From the NCBI GenBank assembly GCA_020086605.1, contig JACBWW010000016.1, forward strand, positions 18,089,598 to 18,153,597: a stretch of 64,000 nt of DNA. Direction: 5' to 3'. A model generated the notes under the pieces. The model was not told where the DNA came from. It saw nothing but the letters and a program-made list of their open reading frames with translations, and ran no database searches. Position numbers and translations under genes: made by a program. Below are positions 22,715 to 33,630 of this stretch, in pieces. The DNA comes from Lanius collurio. Taxonomy: Eukaryota > Chordata > Aves > Passeriformes > Laniidae. The first letter of the stretch is position 1, and every line of letters starts with the position of its first letter.

Positions 22715-25036
22715 AAGGAGGAAAGGGGAAGTTGGCCCCAGTCTTGTGACTCAAATCACAGAATTTGGGCAAGACCATTTGTGTTTGGGGCTCTGTAGTT
22801 GTCATGTCAGGAGTGAGGGTTGGCTGGGTGAAAGGGAGAGGCAGCAAAATCACGAATGCAGGACCTCTCTGAGAGCTCTGCTGCTCTCAGGAATTGATTA
22901 CCTGGGGAACTCATTGCAGAAGGGAAAGTGGATGTTTGTGAAGTTCTCTGAGAATATCCAGAGCTACAATGAAGTTGCTGAGGGGTTTTATTCATGCTAG
23001 TCAAACCTATTTTATAGCTGATGTTCTCTCTCCCTTCAAAACTGGCCTTGCTAATCTTCTTAGACCACCCCATGTGCAATCTTTCTGTTGCTGCAGCATA
23101 CCGGTTGTCAGTGCCAGAAAATTGTTTTGTGAACAGCAAAAACAGAGACCTAAATTCCCGGAGACTGGTGCCCCAGAGTCAGCACACAAAAGGCATCTCA
23201 GGTGCCTGCTGGTGGCTGAGCCTTAATGTTACAGAGGCTCTCTTTCCTTGGTGAATATTCTTTGAAAACTTACAGGAACTTGAGGTGTGATTAATCTCTG
23301 TCCCAGCTGAAAAAAAAGAAAAGAAAACCAAGTCAGCACCACTTTTTTTTTCTGATGGGGAGAGATGAGCACATTCAGGATGCACCCATCTGACTTAGCT
23401 TCTTTAAAACATGCCCAATGCCATCTGTTTACTTTAAGGGATTAAAAACAGGAGGAGAAGGCCTCACACTAGGTATGATGAACCTTTATGGTCATCCTCC
23501 ATGGGTGAAGATGTGTTTGAGATTAGCCACTGGATTGAAATCCACGGGAGATGGTTCCATGTGTGCACATAAGGCTACATGGACATCCTGGAAGAGGCTC
23601 CAAAACCCTGTGACTTTTGAGGGGGAGGACTGAAGTATAAACTCCTGACCAAACATGACAAAGCTGTGGCAAATTTGCCAGATGAAATGCTGCAGTTTAC
23701 CACAGTGTTGCCCTTGTTCACACCTGCCTAGTGACCCACTGCAATGGATAAACCCTCCTTCACTGCAGTTCTGCTACAGTGCTGGGACAAAGCCATCCTT
23801 CAAGCCAAGGCCCCCCCCCCACATCACTTCCAGTGCATTTCTTTTGTCATTGTCCTTTCAGACAGGTGGTTTTGACCCCGTTCAGAGCAGAGGGCTGGAC
23901 AAAGGGTGGGCACATACAGCCACTTGTGAATCTGCCACGATCACTTGGGCAAAGCTCTGGGGGCTGTAATCTGGCATTGCCCAGGTGAGGTTCAGAAGAA
24001 GCAGAAAGCCTTGTTTAACACACAGGAAATCAGGTTGATGTTTGACCTCTGCTTCTCCTTCCCCAGCTGTGAAGCAGTGAAAGAAATGTCCTCTTTCTCA
24101 CAGCAGACTTCTGCCTTTAAATTAATGTTTGCAAAATACTCAGAGCTCCCAAGCTGGTGGGGTTGCAAACCACACAGCTTGACTCCACTGTCACCAATTG
24201 GAAAGAGCCATGATGGGTTTGGGATTTAGTCCTATAGAATTAAGATTATTTTATTGTTCTAGGAACGATAGGGTGGTCTGTCTGCTAAATTACAGTACTC
24301 CCTGGGCTGGGCCACTGCTTTCCCTGCTTGTTTGGGGTCAGGATTTGGCCCTTTCTGGTTTCATGTTTTCCTACTGAACTCATGAACCTGTATCAAATGT
24401 CGAAGCAACAAGAACTTGATGGTGATACTCTGCCAGCAAGGAAGGACTTCCCAAAAATCAAGAGCCTTTATCCTCTTTCAGTCCCTTTCTCCCCCTCTTC
24501 CCTTGCTATCTCCCCCATCCCATCCCCGTCAACCCAATAGAAAACCACCCTCTGAAACCGGTGAACCCAAGAACTGCCTGGGATCCAGGAAAACTTGATA
24601 GTGTGCAGATGCTGTTCTGTCTCTCGGCAATATTTACTTTTCGGATGGATCTTAAGTAAGCTTGGGGCCAGGAGACACTGGAGCGTTTCTCAACATGATG
24701 AAACGGTCATCACCTCATCCAGATGGAGGTGGGAAGCCCTTCCCTAAATTTTCTCACCCTCCTTGGCCTTGCTTGGGGAGCGGGTGGAGCTGGACCAGCA
24801 CTCTGTTCCCTGACCCCTGACTCACTCAGTGACCTGGGTGTGGAGGAGAAAAAAAATCTGCTTCTCCTCTCCAGCCCCCTCACCAAACACAGCCTGGGAT
24901 TTATTCAGGCACTGTGAGACTGGGATTAACTTTGCTCCATCTCCCCTTCAGCCTGTGTCCCACAGGCAGTGCTGGGGACATGGAAATGCCTGCCTGCTGC
25001 TGGAGCAAGCAGAGGGGGATGCCCTCCCTGAGGAGG

Positions 25037-25052
25037 GCACCAAGGGGGATGC
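25037..25052 (+). promoter_or_regulatory. Weak CTCF-like site
   Basis: GCACCAAGGGGGATGC resembles the CTCF core (CCACCAGGGGGC-type) with about three differences. It faces the better candidate at 25784-25800. This is pattern resemblance only. Confidence 0.15.
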
Positions 25053-25148
25053 ATTTGGGGGGATGAGGAACCAAAGGGCTGCCTGAGCCCATGCTTCCCA
25101 GGCATGGCTCTGGTGATGTACCCAGCCCTTGCCGTGCAAAGGCATGTC

Positions 25149-25640
25149 CCGGGGCCCCGGCGAGCTCTTCGGGGATTTGAGGTTTTCTCCAAGCCCATCT
25201 CTGATGTTGGGATCTGACTGGAACACATGCGGCAGGCTAATCGCGTGCATCTGTGCCTTTTAAAAGCGCGGTCGCCTGCTGATTGGGTTTAATTCTTTAT
25301 CTTATTCCTGCTAATCCGTTTTCCAATCTGGTTCCCATTTGGAGACAAATTCCCCCAAACCCCAGCCACTGGTGGGATGGATGTGCGGCAGCAGGGGCAA
25401 GTGGGGGAGCGAGCAGAGCGGTGCTTTCTGTGGGGCAGTTGCAGGCTGAGGAGAGGACAGGCTGCCCTGTTCAATGGTGGGTAACAAAACCCCACCCAGC
25501 TTGTGCCACAAATGTGGAACAGCCTCGTAACTGTCTCCATTTGGGGTCCTGCCTCCCGCAGGCTGCTATTGCCATGAGAACGTGACAGCGGCGCTCTGCC
25601 AAGCATCCCAGGAATAACGGCCTGAGGATTTTATTGCGTG
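25149..25640. promoter_or_regulatory. CpG-rich candidate regulatory element
   Basis: About 20 CpGs fall in 490 bp, 11 of them in the first 170 bp. It includes the perfect palindrome CCGGGGCCCCGG (25149-25160), ATCGCG near 25242, AAGCGCGGTCGCC near 25265 and a CCAAT-type ATTGG near 25282. This is the most CpG-dense part of the window and may be unmethylated in the germ line. It could be a small CpG island, an alternative promoter or an enhancer. No first exon could be recognised beside it. Confidence 0.35.
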
Positions 25641-28600
25641 GAAAGATTCCCTTCAAACACACCCTGCAGCTGGCCTGGTGGTCCAGCAGCAGTGTAACAA
25701 CCTGGGCAGCTGAGGGTTTTACAGCTGGTAGGCAGCAGTGCCCCAAGCTTGCTGCAGGGCTGGTGAGGCCCTGGACCTGTGCTGGCCCCTTGGTGGCAGC
25801 CAGTGCTTCCCAGCCAGGGAAAGATGTGCTGGATGTATCAGCTGTCCTCCTTCCCCACCTTGCTCTCTCTCCTTGCCCTGGCCTCCAGTGTTTTCATGTT
25901 CAGAAGCTTGCCAACAAGAGGGAAAAGGGCAGTTTTCCTCTGGCAAGGAAGAGAGGGAAGATCTGCTGTCTTAGGGCTGGGAAACCCTGACCCTGGCCAC
26001 TCCTCTGGCCTTTGAAAAATCATTAACTGTTGCACCTCTGTTTCTCCTCCTTTTTCCTCTTGTTCCATCTCAAATCTCTGCCATATTGCTGCAGGTTATG
26101 GTTCTCCTCAGCTGCAAGTTTTCGGGGGGTAGAAGCACCTGTGATGTGCTTCTGTCATGGAACATTTCTCAGGACTCACAGGACTGGTTTTCCTTTGGGA
26201 AAAGTGCATGTTGTTAATGTGATGGACTTCACGCCTGGTCTCATGGATTTCACCTGGTGCTTTTGGGTACGAGCTGGCCTTGAGTCCACGTGCCTCCAGA
26301 TCTTCAGCTTGTCCTGCTACTTTGATCAAAAGTCATTTTCCTATGCTTTTAACCCAGATGTGTAACCTTTAAGGCTGTTTTCTAGTAGAGATCAAACCCA
26401 ACCATGAGATAAAGCCCTTCCGATTTCTCAGTACTAAAAATCAGCAGCAACAAATTTAGATCCACAAAGAAAAAAAAAATCCAATTGTGCAATCAAGGAA
26501 TTGATGCCTGGTATATAGTATTTTGGGAGCTGTGTTTCCCCAGGTGCATGTAGTAGCTTTGATTCCTTGCTTTGTGTCCAAGTACAGGCTCTGTTCTCCC
26601 AGCATCCCTAACCACTCTTGGGGTAAGAAGCAGATTTTTTTCTCTTGAAAAATACACCCTTTTCTAAGAACACCTTGCAATTTGCAGAAAGATAGGAGAG
26701 TTATGGGTGGGAAGTAACAGGAAAGTAGAGGAGGCAAATGAGAAGTGGCTGATTTGTTCTGCTGTAATAAACATCCAGAAGATGTGGCTCTTGTTCCCAG
26801 ATTTATCACTGCTTTGCTCCGTGGCCTTGAACGAGCCTTTTCACTTTGTTCTGTTTCTGCTTCTCCTCCTGCTCTTTGGCCCTTGAGCTTATGAGCTTTC
26901 CAAGGCGAGCAGGCTCTGCCTTGTGCTCAGATCCTCGTGCTCAGCAGGATCAGCTCCCACAGCTCTGAGCTCCTGTTGGGACCTATGTGTTGGTACAGCA
27001 ACTCATGTGCAGAGAGCTGGGATCCTCAGGAGCTAGGTAATAGATAAGGGATTTTTTTAAAAAACGCAGACATTTAGCTAAAACAGAGGAATGGAAGGAA
27101 ATAACCATTTCAGAGTTCTCAGAGGACTAACAGAAAAACTAACAAGCTTATATTTTTTTCTTGATCCTGCAGCATTAGCAAATTGTGGGATTGATGGGCG
27201 ATGAGTTTGAAAGAACTGTGTATTTTTAATCTGTTTCCAAGTCTATGTGTGTGCACATGCATAAAATCCACAGCGCATTTTATAGGCCAGCCAAAAGGCA
27301 CATGAGTGAAGCAGCACGTGATGTGGCCGTCGAAAGATCCCGTCACCCAGCCCAGGAAAAAAATTATGGCTGTGGCTCTAACCATTTTTTATCGTTCCCA
27401 TCTCTATTGACTGACATGTATTTTCTTCCTTCCCTGACCCAGAACACCAGGACTCTGAAACTACTGAAATGTTTGCACAATCTTGAAGCATTTATTTAAA
27501 AGTTGCTTTTCCCTGAAGGGTAGGTACTACAGCCAGATTCAAAGTCAGATCAAAAAAACCAAACAAATACTATCTTTACAAGCCCTTCATATCGGTATGT
27601 ACCAAAGGACCTATCAGCTTCCTTTTCTTTTTGGCATGCTGACAACAGCCCAGTGCCTCAGGCAGAGAGCTGGAGTACGTGTTTACAACCCTTTCAAATT
27701 CACAGGCCAAACAGGAAAAGAAGGAAAATGTCAAAAATTACAAATAAAACAGTTGATCTTCAAAAGCAACGAGGCCTGCAAATGAATAATTTTTAGGCAT
27801 GCTGTATCGGATTTCTTAAATATTTGTCACAGCTGTGAGTTGCATAGTGCAGTGTTTGTTAACCTTAGAACTTGTCTTAAGTGCTCTCACGAATAAATTT
27901 ATTTATACTGAAAAATCCAAGTGTCTTAATAACTAAAACGTTTTTCAGAGGAGCTTTTCCTCTTTTTTTTTTTTTTAAATGCTGCTGCAGAGAATCCTTC
28001 CCCCATGTGCTCAACATATTGCAGCTTTTCTTCAGCAGAGAGCAGGAGAAATGATAGAGATAATGAAAAGAGGAAAAAAAACCAAAAAACAATGGGACAG
28101 CAAGAGGTGGAAAAATAATGGGGCTTGCCCATTTCTTGCGTTTTTGGCATGGACCTACTGTCATGTCATGTCCTTTGGGTTACAGGTACATGATGGCCTT
28201 GGATGTGCTCATTTTCTAAACCTCTCTGGTCTTTGTGGAGATCTTGTGTAAAGAACTGAGGCACAGAAGGGTTTGCAGTGGGAATGGTCTTGCACATGTT
28301 TAGAGACATCTCAGTTGGAGGCATCTGGCCCTGGTTAGTTTGGATTTCCCCTATCATCAGCAGGGAGAGACTGCAGCTCCACAGGGTGATCCTCCTTCCC
28401 CTCAGTCCTGAAGTTGCTCTGAGAAACATATTTTTCCCCACTGGCTATTGTGGGATCCCAAGTGACTAGTTTAGATTAGACACCTCTGGAGTCACTGGAG
28501 ATGAATCCCATTTTTCCCAGTTTCTTGGGGAAAGTGATGGAAAGCAGATGGATCACGGTCCAAGTGCTTGGTCAGGTAATGAAGGCAGTGTGTGTGAGTG

Positions 28601-29259
28601 GTTTGGGTTTACCCAAACTCCTGTAGACTGATTGCAGAGATATTTGGCAGTCTGCTCTGTGCAAAAGAGAGCACTGATGCTTTCTGCTCAGCCTGGGCAG
28701 GCAGATATGATTTGAACAAGCCACTTTTTAGCTCCAAGTTTTGTCATTTTGAAGGGAGAAAGAAAAATGTTACAGCCTACACAGCCTATCAGATATGGTT
28801 TGGAAAATCAGCACAGCTTGTTTGCCCAAAAAACTGTGGAAAGAGGCTGAAAGCAGAGTACAACTAGTACCTGTCAGAGTAGCTGGGGAGAAGATGGAGT
28901 GGTCATCATTGCAAGTCTTCAAGAATTAAATAAGAATTTTACCCCCACCTTACCTTTTGATAGTGAGATGTGCCCTAAGATGCCTTCTCATTTGTACTCT
29001 GTGGATCTGTAGATCTCTGTGTACCCTATGGATGGCAATTTCAGGTCCAGCTAAAGGATGCAATTCCAAAGAGTGATCACCATCAGTCATTTGCTGCTGT
29101 GGTGCTGCTGTGGTCTAGCCCAGCTGCCAGTGTATCTGTGCTAGCCAGCATGGTATTGATTAAGAAATCCCTACTGTGATGCACAGAGTAAAAAGAGATG
29201 TATTTGAAACCGCTCTTTTGGCAGTGCTTGCAAACTTTTTTGTTTTGTTTTGTTGAGAA
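25641..29259. other. Unassigned non-coding sequence
   Basis: Apart from the CTCF-like site at 25784-25800 and a T-run near 27964-27977, nothing is recognised. The AT-rich part at 27790-27960 has few simple repeats and could hold a small regulatory element. Open frames are short and unremarkable. Confidence 0.55.
25784..25800 (-). promoter_or_regulatory. CTCF-like site
   Basis: On the minus strand this reads GCTGCCACCAAGGGGCC, one base from the degenerate CTCF core CCASYAGRKGGC (A for G at position 7). It lies just right of the CpG-rich element. Occupancy cannot be judged from sequence. Confidence 0.25.
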
Positions 29260-29475
29260 AAGCAATCCAATGTGAATAATCTTTTCCTGTAAACGCGTAG
29301 AAAACCTTTAATCAAATACAAATTAGTTCTAGGCATGAGAAAGAAATGTTTGATGGAAACGTATCTTAGTCATGGCACATAAATAGCTCTTCACAGTCAA
29401 TATATAATCTTGCATCATTATGAAAGGAAGTGATCATTAAAAATATAATTTGGAAAGCAATATTTTACCTCCTAG
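29260..29475. other. Candidate conserved non-coding element
   Basis: AT-rich sequence without simple repeats, with AAACGCGTAG near 29292 and several ATTA/TAAT cores. It directly precedes the old repeat at 29538. The call rests on texture alone. Confidence 0.25.
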
Positions 29476-29537
29476 TTGTCACAAGACCCGCCCCCTCACC
29501 CCCTTTCTGCACACAGTTCTGGACAGGGTTAATCCCC

Positions 29538-29628
29538 AAATGACTTGCACCACTGTAAATCAGGAGTAACAAACCCTGACTTCAAGCAAACGTTCTTGGT
29601 GTAAAACACATGAGGATCTAGTCCTGCT
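29538..29628. repeat. Old sauropsid-type interspersed repeat, copy 2
   Basis: The stretch reads GACTTGCACCACTGTAAATC, then AGGAGTAAC, then CTGACTTCAAGCAAACG, then TTGGTGTAAAAC. It closely resembles a repeat widespread in bird and turtle DNA ('CACCAGTGTAAATCAGGAGTAAC', 'CTGACTTCAATGG', 'TGGTGTAAAAC') whose two halves are partly self-complementary. I cannot name the family with certainty. The match is good over about 90 bp. Confidence 0.65.
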
Positions 29629-31599
29629 GCCTGAGAAAAAAAATGAAAATGTCTTAGGAAAATACAACTGCATTGGCACAGCAGAGAGAAAAAAATAAAG
29701 CAAAATACTTTAAACTTCTAAAGTAATATTTCTTTTCAGCTTCACCTGTGCTTTTAGTCTTCTAAATCAGTAAGCTGTTATAAAGGAAAATTATATGTTC
29801 CAATCTCTTGATGAATTGTGTACTGAGATTTTGCATTAGTAACCATGAGCATTTACACTTTCCTAAGATTAAAGGCAGGTTTCCAAAGCTGTGTCTGCTT
29901 ATTAATTAGTGTCTGATGAAGACAGATTGCAGACAGAAATAGTGGTTAGAAAATGGAGCTAACCTTTTTAAGACTAAATTAATCTCACTTTTAATGGGTT
30001 TTAGTATGATTTACAGGTTTTGTACATTTTCTGGTAAGTTTCCAATAGAAATGAAAGTGGGTACAAGCACAAAAAAAGAAGGCTGAGTAAACATGGTGAG
30101 AGCAGATCCTGAAGAATGGCAGATCCATCATAATCTGGTAAAATGGCCTTGTAAATCTTTTCAAGTGCACAATGAAGCCAGAGGTTTTGAAGGATCAGAT
30201 CTTCAGTCCGGCGCCACTTGGAGAGGATCTGTTGCACTTCCAGGGCAGTCCCAGGTGGTACCAGTATGGACCAACCTCCCAAAAGGCAACTTTCTCCAAG
30301 AAGATGAGAACCAAGGACCAAGGCCATACAGGGATATATTTATAAGGGGAAGTTTCTTCCTAAGAACTAACTTTGTTGTGTGGGTTTTGCTGCCGACCCC
30401 TTGGAGATGTACCTGGAGCAACTGAGTAGATTGTCTGTGCCTGGGAGAAAGGGAAAGCTGGGTTAACAGCAGTGTGACCCCACTGCTGTGTCTTAAACAG
30501 AGCCCATGAATTTTTTTCAGAGTTCCCCTAAAATCAGCAGCTGTTTTATTTTCTAGCATTTAATTTTTATATTGTGCTGTCAGGCATCATGTGACGTTAA
30601 AAGCAATGATAACAAATGAGGGAGAGTTGGCTTTGGGGGAAAACCTGTTCTTGTACAATCAGTTAACATGTGTTTCCATAAATCTGCAAATCTACTTCAG
30701 TGTGTTTTGAACTTAATCTGGGCCTAGTAAAATACAGTCAATTATACCTCCATTTTAATTGTAAACCAAGTTTTAAAATGCTTGTATTGTTACGTAAGTG
30801 CTTAGAATTCTCCTATTTCTATCATATTTCCTTGGCACCTCATTTGAATTTACATGTATCTGAGGTCATAACTGGAATGAAGGTTCTGCTTTTGGTTAAC
30901 TTTGGAGCATAGATCAGCTATCATGAGTTTAATGGAAACGTCATTTTAGTGGCTTGCTACAAAAAAAGTCAGTGACAGTTCCCATCTGTCAGTGCAGGGC
31001 TGTTGTGTCATAACATACCATGGAACAACTGCCACTGAAGATAAGCTTCTCTGTTACCCCAAATCAGTGTGATTTCATGGGTCTGTGCCATGGTGGTCTT
31101 GCTTTTGTTCCTTGAGGGTCTGGCCCAGTAGGGATGGGCAGGTGGAGCTTGCTTGGAGATGAAAGAAAAAGCAGGTGAAATTGCAATAAGGAGTGAGATC
31201 AGAAATGTGCACCAGCTTTGGGGTACCCAGATTTATGAGCCCTTTTGCACTTAGGATTTTGACACTCTTCTAGTTCCATTGGAATAGGTTATTTTTTATT
31301 TCTAGTCAGGTCAATCTAAGCTCTGTATTGGGACAGTGGGTAAAGTCAACTCCAAATATCTGCACAGGTGACAGTTGGAAGCATGATTTTCAGATTTTCA
31401 GTCTGTGCTTTCACAGGCCCTGGCACCTCTGGTGATTGTGTAGACAGCACAAACTGCAAATAAGGGCTCCAAACTACACTCTATTTCCAGCTCTGGAAAC
31501 ACACTAAAAAGCAAATAGCTCTGGTCTTTTCCTTCACCTTGATTGATTTGATATTGCTGCCAGAGGAAAAAAGCAAGCTCTTTTTTTTTTTTTTATATA
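29629..31599. other. Unassigned non-coding sequence
   Basis: AT-rich. A T-run lies at 31579-31594. The 110- and 108-codon frames overlapping at 30001-30425 on opposite strands show no family signature. No exon or RNA gene is recognised. Confidence 0.55.
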
Positions 31600-32080
31600 T
31601 TTATGAAAATGAAATCTTCTTTAAATAATTTTAGAGATCTGAGATAACAAACAGCAAGACAAAGATCACAGCTGAAGGCTTTTATACCATCAGAATTGTT
31701 AGTCATTGTCTTTGAGCTTTGTATAAATAAATGATTGATGCCTCAAAACAAGACCCTTGAAGGTGTTTTTACAAGGCCACAAATGTGTCAAGCAGACTTA
31801 TTAGATGTGAAGGGAATGATTATTTGTACAAAGTGAAATGAACATGTGCAATAATATTGTAAAATGTTTATTAGTCTAGAGTGTGCTGAATTTTCCTAAA
31901 ATATATCGGGTTCTCAGTTTGCACTTAATGTAGTGTTAGGTATGACGCTATATCCTTCCTAGGCTATTTTCAGTGAGAGTTATGCTTTTTGCAGAGTAAA
32001 TCACGGGTTTATGTCCTTTATAACAAGGGTATTATCAAACGTGAGGCAATGCTACCTGTCTGGAAATTCAGCATGAAGGA
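31600..32080. other. Candidate conserved non-coding element
   Basis: Evenly mixed AT-rich sequence with no long simple repeats, with features such as GTATAAATAAATGATTGATG near 31721 and isolated CpGs (ATATCGGG near 31905, ATGACGCTATA near 31943). Texture resembles a deeply conserved enhancer. Inference only. Confidence 0.25.
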
Positions 32081-33549
32081 AAACACGCACTGATCAAAGA
32101 GTGGTTGATCGCATCATGTCTGTTGAGCAAATCTTTGCAGAACAAGTGGGATGCAAAGCCCTGGGAGTGCTGGAGCATCTTTCCTCTTCAGTGGTAGTAG
32201 ATGCAGCTGGGTCCCAAAGGATGAGCTCCCTCGCTGGTAACTGTCCTCACATGGCTCCAGCGTCATGTTTCATTTCCAATAAAAGAGGGGTTCCTGCCCA
32301 GGGATGTTTTTGAGGTGAATGGAGCTATTAAGGGGCATTTAGTTACACACTTCTGAGTCCTCTCCTTCACACGTGTGCTCTACCACCAAGGCTTGATCTG
32401 ATAGTGGAGGGTAAGAGCAGCAATGCAATGACTTTGTCCAACTGGTTCCCTGCTACCCTACAGTCCCTCTTGCTCCATGTCTGCAGGGATGGTGGGGCAC
32501 CTGCATGTACCATGTAGTTAGAAATTAACCTCTGAGGACCTAGTTTAAATACTCAGTGATGCTCTAGGACACTGTGTGCCACATCTAAACTAGAAATCTT
32601 GTGGGGGCATTGAATGTGGAGCCTAGTGGTCAGTGGCACTATTCTCAGGATGGATAAATGTTGCTGGGTTTTATTGTCTCCCTTTTCAAACATGACATTG
32701 CTCCTGCAGTTGAGTTTTTCACTGGTTCAGTGCTCTGTCCCCTGACTCATTTAGGTGTTTAATGACACACTTGTGGGGGGATGGCAAATTAGGTCATGCA
32801 GATCCATTTTGTCTTCTCTTCAGAGATATACCCAGTTAATGGGCTTCCACTGGACAGGACCTGTCAGTCCTTCTTCAGGAAGGACACTTAAGGAATCTTT
32901 GCCAACAGAAAACCTGAAACAGAGCTTCCCACATTAATGGCACAAAGCCTACTCCAGATATGGGGGTTCATATGGAAGGCCTTCTACAGATGATCACTGT
33001 CCTAGTGGGATTAACTTTCAAGATGATTGATGGTGGTACTACTTTTTTTTCCCCTTACTGTGCCCTGCTCAAGGATATAACTTAGAGGTGCTGTTGGTTA
33101 CAGAAACTTTTACATGCAAGTCTAGAATAAGTGATATCCTTTTAATTTTTTTTTTTTTTTTAAGGCACATGGTTTTGAAATGGTGTGTCTTGAAAATTCC
33201 TTGCGGAACTACATGGAAGACATCCACTTGGAGTTTGTACACTTTTACAAATTTTAATGCATTTCAGGTAATTGTCACAAGGTTGCTTTTTGGTTCTGTC
33301 AGTTCAAAGAACTGGTGGGATTTAACAAAGAAATTAGGGGATCACACCTAGGGAATAAAGCTTGCTGTGAAATGTTTTCTGTGAAAGCCAGAACCAGGTG
33401 AAAATCACTTAGTTTCAGGTTTCATTACAAATTTTAAAACCATATCTCAGGTTCACTGAAAGGTTGGTTAAGGGTCATGCTGCAGGGCCTGGTTTGGAAT
33501 GAATGTAGCTGATTTATGTCGTTTGCAGCAGAACTTGGTTTCATTCATT
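32081..33549. other. Unassigned non-coding sequence
   Basis: A T-run lies at 33146-33161. No exon, RNA gene or nameable repeat is recognised. Open frames are below 90 codons. Confidence 0.55.
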
Positions 33550-33630
33550 ACTCTGACCCAGGTTCAGGGGTCTGCTCCTCTAAGCTCTCCTTGTGTGTTG
33601 AAGTCAATGGGAATTCCCTCTGCAGAGGCC
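33550..33630. repeat. Possible old sauropsid-type repeat, copy 3
   Basis: TTGAAGTCAATGGGAATT near 33599-33616, preceded by GGGGTCTGCTCC, recalls repeats carrying 'GAAGTCAATGGGAGTT' next to 'GATCCTGCTCC'. The match is short, so confidence is low. Confidence 0.3.

Larger units (their letters stand above)
22521..25148. other. Unassigned non-coding sequence, GC rising to the right
   Basis: Holds the G-quadruplex motif at 22688-22714 and a C10 run at 23811-23820. Open frames reach 130 codons, but none has a domain or splice context that supports it. Confidence 0.55.

Noticed and set aside
28250..28285. AACTGAGGCACAGAAGGGTT as an antisense MIR fragment
   Set aside because: Short match without the neighbouring MIR head or tail.
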